A stretch of 16,826 nt of DNA from an uncultured Clostridia bacterium (GTDB taxonomy: Bacteria; Bacillota; Clostridia; UMGS1883), in NCBI GenBank assembly GCA_947630525.1, contig CANRHW010000008.1, positions 1 to 16,826 of the forward strand, written 5' to 3'. Position numbers and translations under genes: made by a program. Positions 1 to 7,876 of this stretch are shown here, piece by piece (positions within the stretch are counted from its first letter, which is position 1; each line of letters starts with the position of its first letter). The notes below the pieces were generated by a model. That model was not told the origin of the DNA. It searched no databases and saw nothing but the letters and a program-made list of their open reading frames with translations.

Positions 1-573
1 GAAAAAATACAGGAGGCCAAGGCTCTTGAAGACGCCTACGGCGCCGAAAAAGAGGCCGAACTGGCCCGCGCCGCCCGGGAACAGGCCACCCTCGAGGCCG
101 ACGTGCTTGTAAAGGCCGAGATAGAAAAGCGTCAGCGCGAGATAGCCGCCGCCGCCGAAGCCGAACAGGCCCGCATCCGCGCCAAAGGCGAGGCCGACGC
201 CATCTATGCCAAAATGGAGGCCGAGGCACGGGGTATGCAGGAGATACTCACCAAACAGGCCGAGGGCTTTGAAAAGATAGTTTCCGCCGCCGGCGGCAGC
301 GCGTCCGACGCGCTGAGACTGATGCTGGCCGACAAGATGGAGGAGCTAATGCGCATCCAGGTCGACGCTATCAAGAATATCAAGATAGACAAGGTGACCG
401 TTTGGGACAACGGCAAGGACGGCAGCTCCACCGCCAATTTTATAAGCAATATGGCCAAGGCCGTGCCGCCCATGAGCGAACTTTTTGACATGGCCGGCAT
501 GAAGCTGCCCGAATATCTTGGAAAGGAAAAGGCGGAGGACGGCGAGGCCCCGGAAGTTAAGAGCGAAGAATAG
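1..573 (+). CDS. Flotillin/SPFH-family protein, C-terminal part (5' truncated by window)
   Basis: The reading frame is open from base 1, so the gene begins outside the window and only about 190 C-terminal residues are seen. The first two thirds are an Ala/Glu/Lys/Arg-rich coiled coil with repeated EAE- and KAE-type heptads, as in the flotillin domain that follows the SPFH domain in FloT/YqfA-like proteins. A non-coiled tail with VTVWDNG and a Pro-rich MAKAVPPMSELFDMAG segment follows, which fits the flotillin oligomerisation tail. Family knowledge: flotillins are membrane-anchored scaffold proteins of functional membrane microdomains. The membrane anchor and SPFH domain are not visible, so the family call rests on the C-terminal half only. 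A strong terminator lies about 30 bp after the stop. Confidence 0.8.
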   Translation, partial: EKIQEAKALEDAYGAEKEAELARAAREQATLEADVLVKAEIEKRQREIAAAAEAEQARIRAKGEADAIYAKMEAEARGMQEILTKQAEGFEKIVSAAGGSASDALRLMLADKMEELMRIQVDAIKNIKIDKVTVWDNGKDGSSTANFISNMAKAVPPMSELFDMAGMKLPEYLGKEKAEDGEAPEVKSEE

Positions 574-601
574 GCTTTGGGGCGTTAGATAAAATATGCG
601 G

Positions 602-636
602 CCGCGCCGGGGAAAACCGCCCCGGCGCGGTTTTAT
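602..636 (+). terminator. Rho-independent terminator after the flotillin gene
   Basis: An 11-bp perfect GC stem (CCGCGCCGGGG at 602-612 with CCCCGGCGCGG at 620-630) has a 7-nt loop and is followed by TTTTAT. It separates the flotillin transcript from the promoter at 680-708. Confidence 0.9.
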
Positions 637-679
637 AGCTAACCGAAAACGCCTTATTATTACAATTACATAACTTTTC

Positions 680-708
680 TTGACAACACAGGCGATATGT
701 GCTAAAAT
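680..708 (+). promoter_or_regulatory. Sigma-A promoter of the CNNM/CorC gene
   Basis: TTGACA at 680-685 is followed by a 17-bp spacer and TAAAAT at 703-708. The start codon is 59 bp downstream of the -10, with AAAGGAG before it at about 750. Confidence 0.85.
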
Positions 709-767
709 ATTCATTAATTATAAACGCAAAATAAACACAAAAGTATTTAAAGGAGCTGGTTATTTCC

Positions 768-2030
768 ATGGACGTGGACGGAGGCATACTATTGCAGGTG
801 GCGGCGATAGCGTTTCTCATACTTTGTTCGGCCTTTTTTTCCTCATCGGAAACGGCGTTCCTGTCCGTAAACAGGATAAAGCTGAAAAACGAGGCCGACG
901 AGGGGGACGCCGGGGCAAAAAGAGTTCTGGCCGTTGCTGAAAATTATGACAAGATGCTTTCCACCATTCTTATCGGCAACAATATCGTCAACATCGTCGC
1001 CACCTCGCTTTCAACGGTGCTGTTCACGACCCTGATATTGAACGAGGACTTGGCGGTAACCGTTTCCACTGCGGTCATGACCGCGGCGGTGCTGGTTTTT
1101 GGCGAAATAACGCCCAAAACCGTGGCCAAAAAATCGCCGGAGAGCTTCGCCCGTTTTTCGGCGCCCATACTTTCGCTGCTGTCGGTGCTTTTGACGCCGC
1201 TGGTCTCGGTGTTCAATATGTGGCAGGCCTTTGTGTCGAGCTTTTTCGGCAAGGGCGGCGAAGATACCGTCACCGAGCAGGAACTGCTGACCATGGTGGA
1301 CGAGGCCACCGAGGACGGTGAGATCGACGAGCAGGAGGGCGAGCTCATAAAAAATGCCGTCAAGTTCTATGAGCTGGATGTGACCGATATACTAACCCCC
1401 AGAGTGGATATGGAGGCGGCGGATATTCGGTCGGACAGGCAGCGGGTGCTGGACCTGTTCGCCGAAAGCGGCTATTCGCGGCTGCCGGTTTTTGACGGCA
1501 CCCTTGACAATATTGTGGGCGTTATTTATCAAAAGGACATTTACGCCGACGAGGACAGCGAGTGGAAAGAGCTTATCCGTCCGGCCACCTTTGTTTTCGC
1601 GGGAATGAAGATATCGAGGCTTCTTAAACTGTTTCAGGAAAGCAAAAGCCACATGGTTATCGTGCAGGACGAGTACGGCGGCACCGACGGCGTTGTCACT
1701 CTTGAGGACGTGCTCGAAGAACTGGTGGGCGAGATATACGACGAGCATGACGACGCCAAGGTCGAGTTCAAAAAGCTCACCGACAACATTTTTATCGTGG
1801 ACGGCGCCGCCGGCGTGGACGACTTCTTTGAATTGTTCGAGCTGGACGGCGAGCCCGTGGACGATATAACCACCGTCGGGGGCTTCGCTGCCCATCAACT
1901 GGGCAAGATACCCGCCGTGGGCGAGAGCTTTGAATTTGAGCACATCCGGGTGGCGGTCACCAAGGTGGAGCAGAACCGTGTTCAGGAGGTAAAGGTCTTC
2001 GTGGGCCGTAAGCCGGCGCCCGAGGATTAA
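768..2030 (+). CDS. CNNM/CorC (HlyC/CorC) family divalent-cation transporter-like membrane protein
   Basis: The 420-residue product has the three-part architecture of the family. An N-terminal DUF21/CNNM membrane domain spans residues 1-160, with hydrophobic stretches near 8-25, 62-90, 97-112 and 130-155 and the hallmark FGEITPK at 111-117. A tandem CBS pair covers about 205-325 and contains the conserved DEYGGTDGVVTLEDVLEELVG block at 301-321. A CorC_HlyC domain fills about 335-415. Characterised relatives (CorC, MpfA, CNNM) export Mg2+ or regulate its transport, but older annotation calls them hemolysins; the ion handled here is inferred. The ATG at 768 is chosen because AAAGGAG lies upstream at good spacing and a sigma-A promoter precedes it. 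It appears monocistronic, with about 80 bp to the next promoter. Confidence 0.93.
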   Translation: MDVDGGILLQVAAIAFLILCSAFFSSSETAFLSVNRIKLKNEADEGDAGAKRVLAVAENYDKMLSTILIGNNIVNIVATSLSTVLFTTLILNEDLAVTVSTAVMTAAVLVFGEITPKTVAKKSPESFARFSAPILSLLSVLLTPLVSVFNMWQAFVSSFFGKGGEDTVTEQELLTMVDEATEDGEIDEQEGELIKNAVKFYELDVTDILTPRVDMEAADIRSDRQRVLDLFAESGYSRLPVFDGTLDNIVGVIYQKDIYADEDSEWKELIRPATFVFAGMKISRLLKLFQESKSHMVIVQDEYGGTDGVVTLEDVLEELVGEIYDEHDDAKVEFKKLTDNIFIVDGAAGVDDFFELFELDGEPVDDITTVGGFAAHQLGKIPAVGESFEFEHIRVAVTKVEQNRVQEVKVFVGRKPAPED

Positions 2031-2111
2031 GGCAATACCGCCTGATTGGCCTTGCGGTGCGTTCGCCGCCGTATTTGCGAAAAAAATTTTTGTAAATTTT
2101 TCAAAAAACCC

Positions 2112-2140
2112 TTGCATTTTTGGGAAAACTGTGATATCAT
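2112..2140 (+). promoter_or_regulatory. Sigma-A promoter of rplS
   Basis: TTGCAT at 2112-2117, a 17-bp spacer and TATCAT at 2135-2140. The predicted start near 2147 leaves a leader of about 80 nt before the rplS start codon. Confidence 0.75.
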
Positions 2141-2146
2141 TGAAAA

Positions 2147-2225
2147 ACGGTGGGCGGTCCGCTGCAACTTTCGTAAGAACGCCCCTAATTTACCGCTCAG
2201 GCGGGTATAGAAAGGAGTGTTTTGA
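2147..2225 (+). promoter_or_regulatory. Structured 5' leader of rplS, possible L19 autoregulatory leader
   Basis: Between the promoter and the GTG start the sequence can fold. GGGCG (about 2152) pairs with CGCCC (about 2180) around an inner CTT-TCGT-AAG hairpin. A second hairpin, TACCGC-TCAG-GCGGGTA with a bulged G, lies directly before the AAAGGAG ribosome binding site. L19 leaders that respond to ribosomal protein L19 are known in Firmicutes. Assignment to that family is inferred from position and foldability, not from a model match. Confidence 0.4.
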
Positions 2226-2567
2226 GTGGACGTTTTAAAGGCAATCACTCAGGATCAAATCAGGGAGGACCTCCCCAAGCTGCAAATCGGCGACACCGTA
2301 AAGCTGTACGTAAAGATTAGGGAAGGTAATAAGGAAAGAATTCAGATGTTCGAGGGCACCGTCATCAGCAAAAAGCATGGCGGTATTCAGGAAACCTTCA
2401 CCGTTCGCCGTATATCCTACGGCGTAGGCGTAGAGCGTACTTTCCCTGTTAATTCTCCCAGCATCGACCGCATCGAGGTCGTTCGTCACGGTAAGGTACG
2501 GCGCGCGAAGCTGTATTATCTCCGCGGCAGAGTCGGCAAGGCGGCCAAGGTTACAGAAAAACTGTAA
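2226..2567 (+). CDS. rplS: Large ribosomal subunit protein bL19
   Basis: The 113-residue protein is normal length for bL19, which sits at the 30S-50S interface. Typical family blocks are present: GDTVKLYVKIREG near residue 21, RIQMFEGTVISKK near 37, a TVRRISYGVGVERTFP core and RRAKLYYLRGRVGKAAK near the C-terminus. Translation starts at GTG 2226, supported by AAAGGAGTG ending about 7 bases upstream; there is no in-frame ATG that would keep the N-terminus. In many Firmicutes rplS follows rimM-trmD and precedes lepB-rbgA; here the downstream order is kept but the upstream genes are replaced by the CNNM and flotillin genes, and rplS has its own promoter. Confidence 0.97.
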   Translation: MDVLKAITQDQIREDLPKLQIGDTVKLYVKIREGNKERIQMFEGTVISKKHGGIQETFTVRRISYGVGVERTFPVNSPSIDRIEVVRHGKVRRAKLYYLRGRVGKAAKVTEKL

Positions 2568-2581
2568 AAACCGCACAATTT

Positions 2582-2625
2582 TAATAGCTAAATCCCGTGG
2601 CTCGTTCACGGGATTTATGCTATTA
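2582..2625 (+). terminator. Long hairpin between rplS and lepB (attenuator or processing site)
   Basis: TAATAGC-T-AAATCCCGTG (2582-2599) pairs with CACGGGATTT-AT-GCTATTA (2607-2625), giving 17-18 pairs with one bulge and a 7-nt loop. There is no proper T-run after it, so it may be a partial terminator, a bidirectional one or an RNase processing site rather than a full stop. No clear promoter is seen before lepB, which suggests readthrough. Confidence 0.55.
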
Positions 2626-2719
2626 GGCAATGATAAGGGCTTTGCTCCACGGCGCGAAAAGGCCGCGGCGAACGTCATGTTTTTATCGAGGCAAGTATCA
2701 TTCCGAAAGGAGAGTCCGC

Positions 2720-3373
2720 ATGGAAGAAAATAAAGAGACGGAAGCGCAGGCTGCCGCCGCCGAAAATACTCAGGGTGAAAATCCAGAAGAGAAAACCGGA
2801 GAAGAGAATAAAAAAACCGTGGGCAGAGAAATTTTTGAATGGGTCGAGGCCATAGTCTTGGCCGTTATAGTTGCAATGCTGGTGCGCAGCTTTATATTTA
2901 CCGTCGTCAGGGTGGACGGTCATTCCATGGACAATACGCTATCTCACAACGACAGGCTCATTGTTTGGCGCATGGGCTACGAGCCGAAGCGGGGCGACAT
3001 AATAATCTTCGCGCCGGAAAGCAAGAATATCAACACCACTATATTCAACCGTGTGTATTGGGTAAAAAGAGTTATCGCCACCGGCGGGCAGCACGTGGAG
3101 ATAGATTATGAAAACAATGCCGTTTATGTGGACGGCGAAAAGCTCGACGAGCCTTATCTCCCCGAACCTATGCGGGAACCGGGAATGGGCTCGGGCAATC
3201 ACATTCAGGCGGTGGACGTGCCGGAGGGGCATGTGTTCCTCATGGGCGACAACCGCAATTACAGCAGCGACAGCCGCAGCATCGGCCCCGTTGACGAAAA
3301 GTCTATCGTGGGCAAGGCCGTGCTCAGGTTTTGGCCGTTCAGCTCGTTTGGAACGGTGACGCACGCCAATTAG
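2720..3373 (+). CDS. lepB: Type I signal peptidase
   Basis: The enzyme cleaves signal peptides from exported proteins on the outer face of the membrane. The ATG at 2720 is preferred over the longer frame from 2630 because GAAAGGAGA stands 7 bases before it; this gives 217 residues. An acidic Ala/Glu-rich cytosolic tail (1-37) leads to one membrane segment (about 41-63). Catalytic Ser69 is in DGHSMDNTL and the general-base Lys116 in VKRVIA. The C-terminal box MGDNRNYSSDSR and the GKAVLRFWP block are also present. The tail before the membrane segment is longer and more acidic than usual. It lies 10 bp before rbgA, in the order common in Firmicutes. Confidence 0.96.
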   Translation: MEENKETEAQAAAAENTQGENPEEKTGEENKKTVGREIFEWVEAIVLAVIVAMLVRSFIFTVVRVDGHSMDNTLSHNDRLIVWRMGYEPKRGDIIIFAPESKNINTTIFNRVYWVKRVIATGGQHVEIDYENNAVYVDGEKLDEPYLPEPMREPGMGSGNHIQAVDVPEGHVFLMGDNRNYSSDSRSIGPVDEKSIVGKAVLRFWPFSSFGTVTHAN

Positions 3374-3383
3374 GAGCTTAAAA

Positions 3384-4226
3384 ATGAATATACAGTGGTT
3401 CCCGGGGCATATGGCAAAAACCCGCCGTATGATAGCGGAAAATATCGGCCTGTGCGACTGCGTGGCCGAGATAGTTGACGCCCGCTGTCCGCAGAGCAGC
3501 CGCAATCCCGAGCTGCCATCCCTGGCCCGGAATAAGAAAATCTTTATTATTATAAACAAATGCGACCTGGCGGACCCGGCCCAGACCGAAAAGTGGCAGC
3601 GCCGCTTCGCCTCTCAGGGGCTGATATCGGTCTGCACCAGCTCCAACGACGGCAAGGGCGTGGCCAAAATAACCGACGCCGCCATGGAGGCCGTAAAGGA
3701 GCAGATGGAGAAAAATCGCGCCCGGGGCCTTGTGAAGCCGCCGCGCATCATGGTCTGCGGCATACCTAACGTGGGCAAAAGCTCGCTGATAAACAAGCTC
3801 AGCGGCAGAGCCGCCGCCAAGGTGGGCGACAGGCCCGGAGTTACGCGGGGCCGCCAGTGGATAACCCTAAAAAGCGGCATAGAGCTGTTGGACACCCCGG
3901 GCATACTCTGGCCGAAGCTGGAGGACGGCGAGGCCGCGCTGCGGCTGGCTTTTACCGGGGCCATAAAGGACGATATACTTGACGTTGAGGAGCTGGCCTG
4001 CGAGCTTTGCGCCTTTCTCAAGGAAAATTATCCCGCCGCGCTTGAACAGCGGTATCGGGCCGAGCTTTCGGCCGAAATGGACGGGCTCGCCGTGCTTGGC
4101 GAAATATGCCGCCGCCGCGGCTTTATAGTGCGGGGCGGCGAGGCGGATTTGCTCCGTGGGGCCAATGTGGTGCTGGACGAGTTCCGGGGCGGCAAGCTGG
4201 GACGGATCACGGTGGAACGAATTTAG
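3384..4226 (+). CDS. rbgA: Ribosome biogenesis GTPase RbgA (YlqF)
   Basis: The 280-residue product begins with the family signature MNIQWFPGHMAKTRRMI and has the circularly permuted GTPase order: G4 NKCD at 58-61, then G1 GIPNVGKS at 126-133, a G2 threonine in PGVTRG near 154 and G3 DTPG at 170-173. The C-terminal helical part (about 190-280) is the ANTAR-like RNA-binding region of the family. RbgA acts late in 50S assembly, when L16 and other proteins are added. TAGGAG stands 8 bases before the ATG. Its position between lepB and rnhB is the usual one. Confidence 0.96.
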   Translation: MNIQWFPGHMAKTRRMIAENIGLCDCVAEIVDARCPQSSRNPELPSLARNKKIFIIINKCDLADPAQTEKWQRRFASQGLISVCTSSNDGKGVAKITDAAMEAVKEQMEKNRARGLVKPPRIMVCGIPNVGKSSLINKLSGRAAAKVGDRPGVTRGRQWITLKSGIELLDTPGILWPKLEDGEAALRLAFTGAIKDDILDVEELACELCAFLKENYPAALEQRYRAELSAEMDGLAVLGEICRRRGFIVRGGEADLLRGANVVLDEFRGGKLGRITVERI

Positions 4227-4276
4227 GAGTTATAGTGTGAAAACCACGCCAACCCTACGGCGGAATGGAGAACATT

Positions 4277-4891
4277 ATGCCAAAGACAAACCGGCCCGCC
4301 CTTGACCTGTGGGCGGAGGAGCGCAGGCTCCGTAAAAATGGCTGTAATCTTATCTGCGGGGCGGACGAGGCCGGCCGCGGCCCCCTGGCGGGGGACGTGT
4401 ACGCCGCCGCCGTCGTGCTGCCCTTCGGATTGGAGATACCGGGCCTTAACGACAGCAAAAAGCTCACCGAAAAACGCCGGGAGGAGCTTTTTGACGTTAT
4501 ATGTGAAAAGGCCCTGTCTTATGCGGTGGACACGGCTACGGTCGAGGAGATAGAAAAAATCAATATACGCAACGCCGCTTTCCTGGCCATGGAACGGGCC
4601 ATACGGCGAATAGAGACCGACTTCGCAATTATAGACGGCAACGGCTTCAACGACTGCCCGGTGCCCTTTATGACCCTTGTGGGGGGCGACGGCAAAAGCG
4701 CCAATGTGGCGGCGGCCTCTATTTTGGCCAAGGTCAGCCGTGACCGATATATGATCGAGCTGGACGAAAAATACCCCATGTACGGCTTTGCAAAGCACAA
4801 GGGCTACGGTACTAAGCGGCACATCGCGGCATTGAAGGAGTTTGGTGCCTGTGAAGTTCACAGACCTCTTTTCGTCAAAAAATTTATCTAA
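4277..4891 (+). CDS. rnhB: Ribonuclease HII
   Basis: RNase HII nicks RNA-DNA hybrids and single ribonucleotides embedded in DNA. With the ATG at 4277 (GGAG six bases upstream) the protein has 204 residues. All four carboxylates of the active site are visible: Asp30 and Glu31 in GADEAGRGPLAGD, Asp120 in IIDGNGF and Asp156 in KVSRDRYM. The Tyr-Gly block FAKHKGYGTKRH near 171-182 is also typical. An ATG four codons earlier (4265) is in frame but has no good ribosome binding site. Its 3' end overlaps the start of yraN. Confidence 0.95.
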   Translation: MPKTNRPALDLWAEERRLRKNGCNLICGADEAGRGPLAGDVYAAAVVLPFGLEIPGLNDSKKLTEKRREELFDVICEKALSYAVDTATVEEIEKINIRNAAFLAMERAIRRIETDFAIIDGNGFNDCPVPFMTLVGGDGKSANVAAASILAKVSRDRYMIELDEKYPMYGFAKHKGYGTKRHIAALKEFGACEVHRPLFVKKFI

Positions 4892-5237
4892 AAAGGAAAT
4901 AGGGGACAAGGGAGAAGAACTCGCTGTTCGCCACCTTAAACGCCGTGGATATAAAATCATGACGAGGAATTTTTCCGTTCACGGCATCGGGGAAATCGAT
5001 ATTGTGGCAAGGGACGGCGGGTATTTGTGTTTTGTGGAGGTGCGCTTCCGCAGCCGTTCGGACTTTGGCACGCCGGCCCAGACCGTGACGGCGGAAAAGC
5101 GGCGCAGAATAATCCGCGCCGCGCAGATTTATATGCAAAACAACGGGCTCATGGGCGAAAATGCGCGCTTTGATATCGCCGAGGTTTACGGCGACGGGCG
5201 GGTGGAGCTTATAAAGGACGCGTTTTGGGTGAGCTGA
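4851..5237 (+). CDS. yraN: YraN / UPF0102 family endonuclease-like protein
   Basis: The 128-residue protein has the UPF0102 pattern: KGEELAVRHLKRRGYKIMTRNF, then GEIDIVARDG, FVEVRFRSRSDFG and a long basic helix after TVTAEKRRRI. The Asp of EIDIV and the Glu of EVR correspond to the PD-(D/E)xK-type active site; the reaction of the family is not settled. The frame is open back to a TTG at 4842, but AAGGAG at 4835-4840 is best spaced for the GTG at 4851, with GTG 4845 as the alternative. The gene therefore starts inside the last 41 bases of rnhB, which implies translational coupling. It follows rnhB in many bacteria. Confidence 0.9.
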   Translation: MKFTDLFSSKNLSKKEIGDKGEELAVRHLKRRGYKIMTRNFSVHGIGEIDIVARDGGYLCFVEVRFRSRSDFGTPAQTVTAEKRRRIIRAAQIYMQNNGLMGENARFDIAEVYGDGRVELIKDAFWVS

Positions 5238-5261
5238 TTTTTATGTTAAGGGGGCGGACGT

Positions 5262-6116
5262 ATGCTGGTTGCCGACAAATGGAAGGACTACGAATGTATT
5301 GACGCCTCGGGCGGTGAAAAGCTGGAACGCTGGGGAGATATAATCCTCTGTCGCCCTGACCCCCAGGTGATATGGAACCGGCGCAGCGCCCCCGAAAAAT
5401 GGGAGAACGCTCACGCCCGCTACCGCCGCAGCTCCAGCGGCGGCGGGGAGTGGAGCTACCGCAAAAAACTGCCGGAAAGCTGGCAGGTTCGCTACGGCGG
5501 CCTGACCTTTAACGTAAAGCCCATGGGCTTTAAGCACACGGGCCTTTTCCCCGAACAGGCCGTGAATTGGGACTGGATGAGAGAAAAGCTGCGCCGCCGG
5601 GGGCCGGGGGCAAGGGTGCTCAACCTCTTTGCTTATACCGGCGGGGCCAGCGTGGCCTGCGCCGCCGAAAAGGCCGCCGTCACCCATGTGGACGCGGCTA
5701 AGGGCATGGTAGCCTGGGCCAAGGATAACGCCGCCGCCAGCACAGTAGAGGGGATACGCTATTTTGTGGACGACTGCATCAAGCTGGTGGAGCGTGAAAT
5801 ACGCCGGGGCAGCAAGTATGACGGCATAATCATGGACCCGCCCTCCTATGGCCGGGGGCCCGGCGGCGAGGTCTGGAAGCTGGAGGACAGTCTTTACGCC
5901 TTTGTGGAGCGGGCGGCCCTGCTACTGTGCGACGATCCCTTGTTTTTTGTGCTCAATTCCTACACCACCGGCCTACAGGCCGGCGTACTTAAAAATATAA
6001 TGAGCCTTACCCTGCCCGCCGGCAATATTACCGCCGACGAAATAGGCCTGCCCATAACGGCGTCGGGGCTTATCCTGCCCTGCGGCGCCACCGGGAGATG
6101 GCAGCGGGCGGAGTGA
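5262..6116 (+). CDS. Class I SAM-dependent methyltransferase, RlmI/RlmK-like
   Basis: The 284-residue protein has an N-terminal beta-rich part (about 1-90) and a Rossmann methyltransferase domain. SAM-binding motif I VLNLFAYTGGAS lies at 119-130, an acidic Asp in THVDAAKG at about 141-148 ends the second strand, and the catalytic loop MDPPSYGRG at 191-199 resembles rRNA cytosine methyltransferases of the RlmI group. There is no PUA domain at the N-terminus, so it is not a full RlmI. The target is probably rRNA, by family only. AAGGGGGCGG stands before the ATG. It lies 24 bp after yraN and 52 bp before ecfA1 on the same strand. Confidence 0.88.
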   Translation: MLVADKWKDYECIDASGGEKLERWGDIILCRPDPQVIWNRRSAPEKWENAHARYRRSSSGGGEWSYRKKLPESWQVRYGGLTFNVKPMGFKHTGLFPEQAVNWDWMREKLRRRGPGARVLNLFAYTGGASVACAAEKAAVTHVDAAKGMVAWAKDNAAASTVEGIRYFVDDCIKLVEREIRRGSKYDGIIMDPPSYGRGPGGEVWKLEDSLYAFVERAALLLCDDPLFFVLNSYTTGLQAGVLKNIMSLTLPAGNITADEIGLPITASGLILPCGATGRWQRAE

Positions 6117-6168
6117 GGAATACGCGGCCGGCGTCCAATAACGGCCGGACAGGAAATCGGAGAAAAAT

Positions 6169-7008
6169 ATGTCCATTATCAAAGCTGAAGACCTTTCCTT
6201 TTCTTATGAGGCCGATGGGTCACGGGTAAAGGTCTTTGAAAATCTGAATGTTGAAATAGAAGAGGGAGAGTTTGTGGCGGTTTTGGGCCATAACGGCAGC
6301 GGCAAGTCCACCTTTGCCAAGCACCTTAACGCCATTCTCGTTCCCCAGAGCGGCCGCGTCACCGTCTGCGGAATAGATACCGCCGACGAGAGCAAAGTGT
6401 TTGAGCTGCGCAAAAACGTGGGCATGGTGTTCCAAAACCCGGACAACCAGATAGTCGCCACGGTTGTGGAGGAGGACGTAGCCTTTGGGCTGGAAAATCT
6501 GGGCGTTCCCAGGGACGAAATGCGCCGCCGCGTGGACGAGGCCCTTAAAACCGTGCGTATGTACGAATACCGCACCCACGCTCCGCACCTGCTCAGCGGC
6601 GGGCAGAAGCAGCGGGTCGCCATCGCCGGTATTCTGGCCATGGAGCCCCGGTGCATAGTGCTCGACGAGCCAACCGCCATGCTTGACCCCATAGGCCGGG
6701 ACGAGGTCATGGAGACTATCCGCCGGCTAAACCGGGAAAAGGGCATCACCATCGTGCTGATAACCCACTATATGGACGAGGCCGTCAAGGCCGGCCGCTG
6801 CATTGTTATGGACAGGGGCAGGATAGTTATGGACGACAGCCCGGCCAATATTTTTCCAAAAGTGGAGGAAATGCGGGCCCTGGGCCTGGACGTGCCCCAG
6901 GCCACCGAGCTGGTCTGGGAGCTTAAACGCAGAGGGCTACGCATTGAAACCGGCGCCCTGCGCAGCGCCGAAGCGGTGAAAAGCATATTGAAGTTGCTTG
7001 CCTCCTGA
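6169..7008 (+). CDS. ecfA1: ECF transporter ATPase EcfA1
   Basis: First of two ATPase subunits that power energy-coupling-factor uptake of vitamins or metals. The 279-residue protein has Walker A GHNGSGKS at 40-47, Q-loop VFQNPDNQIV at 88-96, signature LSGGQ at 142-146, Walker B CIVLDEP at 162-168 and the switch His in LITHYMDEA. VFQNPDNQ is typical of EcfA1/CbiO. GGAGA stands 6 bases before the ATG. It is followed after 16 bp by ecfA2. In group II ECF systems A1, A2 and T form a shared module that serves S components encoded elsewhere, and none is seen here. Confidence 0.95.
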   Translation: MSIIKAEDLSFSYEADGSRVKVFENLNVEIEEGEFVAVLGHNGSGKSTFAKHLNAILVPQSGRVTVCGIDTADESKVFELRKNVGMVFQNPDNQIVATVVEEDVAFGLENLGVPRDEMRRRVDEALKTVRMYEYRTHAPHLLSGGQKQRVAIAGILAMEPRCIVLDEPTAMLDPIGRDEVMETIRRLNREKGITIVLITHYMDEAVKAGRCIVMDRGRIVMDDSPANIFPKVEEMRALGLDVPQATELVWELKRRGLRIETGALRSAEAVKSILKLLAS

Positions 7009-7024
7009 AAACGAGTGATATACA

Positions 7025-7876
7025 ATGATCGAACTGAAAAACATAACATATACATATAACCGTGACGAGCCCTCGGCTAGGGTGGCGCTGGACGGCGTAA
7101 GCCTGACCCTCGGGGACGGAGACTTTGTGGGCCTTATAGGTCATACCGGCAGCGGAAAGTCCACCCTTGTGCAGATAATCGCCGGGCTGCTGGCCCCGCC
7201 GTCGGGAACCGTGGCCGTAGACGGTACGGATTTTGCCGATTATAAGACCGCCGCCAGGGAGCTGCGCAAAAGGGTGGGGCTGGTGTTTCAGTACCCGGAG
7301 CATCAGCTCTTTGAGGAGACCGTATATAAGGACATCGCGTTCGGCCCGAAAAATCAAAAGCTGAGTGAAAGCGAGATCGACGCCCGGGTGCGCGAGGCTG
7401 CCCGCAGGGTAAATCTGGAGGACGAGCTTTTGGAAAAATCCCCCTTTGACCTTTCCGGCGGACAAAAGCGCCGGGTGGCAATTGCGGGCGTGGTGGCCAT
7501 GAAGCCCGAAACGCTCATCCTTGACGAGCCTACGGCGGGCCTTGATCCCTACGGGAGGGACGAACTGCTGAACCTGCTAAAGGAGCTCCACGGCGACTGG
7601 TGCAGGACGATAGTGCTGGTATCCCACTCAATGGAGGACATAGCGCGGACGGTGAGCACCGCCGCCGTCATGAACGGCGGGCGCATGGTGATGCGCGGCC
7701 CGATAGACGAGATATTTTCCAAAGGGGACGAGCTGCGGAGCATGGGCCTCAACACCCCGCAAATATCGCGGATTGTGGACGGCCTGATAAAGGCCGGCGT
7801 GCCGCTGGAACACAATATCTTCACCGTTAAGGCCGCCGCCGACAGCATAGAAAAGTTAGTTAGGAGTAAGCAATAA
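7025..7876 (+). CDS. ecfA2: ECF transporter ATPase EcfA2
   Basis: Second ATPase of the ECF module, 283 residues. Walker A GHTGSGKST is at 39-47, Q-loop VFQYPEHQLFEETV at 87-100, signature LSGGQ at 143-147, Walker B LILDEP at 164-169 and a switch His in LVSHSMED. The YPEHQLFEETV form distinguishes EcfA2 from EcfA1. The ribosome binding site is weak (GAGTGA), consistent with coupling to ecfA1. The stop codon directly abuts the ecfT start with no gap, so the two are probably coupled as well. Confidence 0.95.
   Translation: MIELKNITYTYNRDEPSARVALDGVSLTLGDGDFVGLIGHTGSGKSTLVQIIAGLLAPPSGTVAVDGTDFADYKTAARELRKRVGLVFQYPEHQLFEETVYKDIAFGPKNQKLSESEIDARVREAARRVNLEDELLEKSPFDLSGGQKRRVAIAGVVAMKPETLILDEPTAGLDPYGRDELLNLLKELHGDWCRTIVLVSHSMEDIARTVSTAAVMNGGRMVMRGPIDEIFSKGDELRSMGLNTPQISRIVDGLIKAGVPLEHNIFTVKAAADSIEKLVRSKQ

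Noticed and set aside
574..767. Mg2+ riboswitch before the CNNM/CorC gene
   Set aside because: The space from the promoter start to the ATG is only about 50 nt and AT-rich, too short for a known Mg2+ riboswitch.
4851..5237. EVR in place of EVK in YraN as a missing catalytic lysine
   Set aside because: As I know the family, EVR is a common variant among YraN proteins, so it is not good evidence of an inactive copy.
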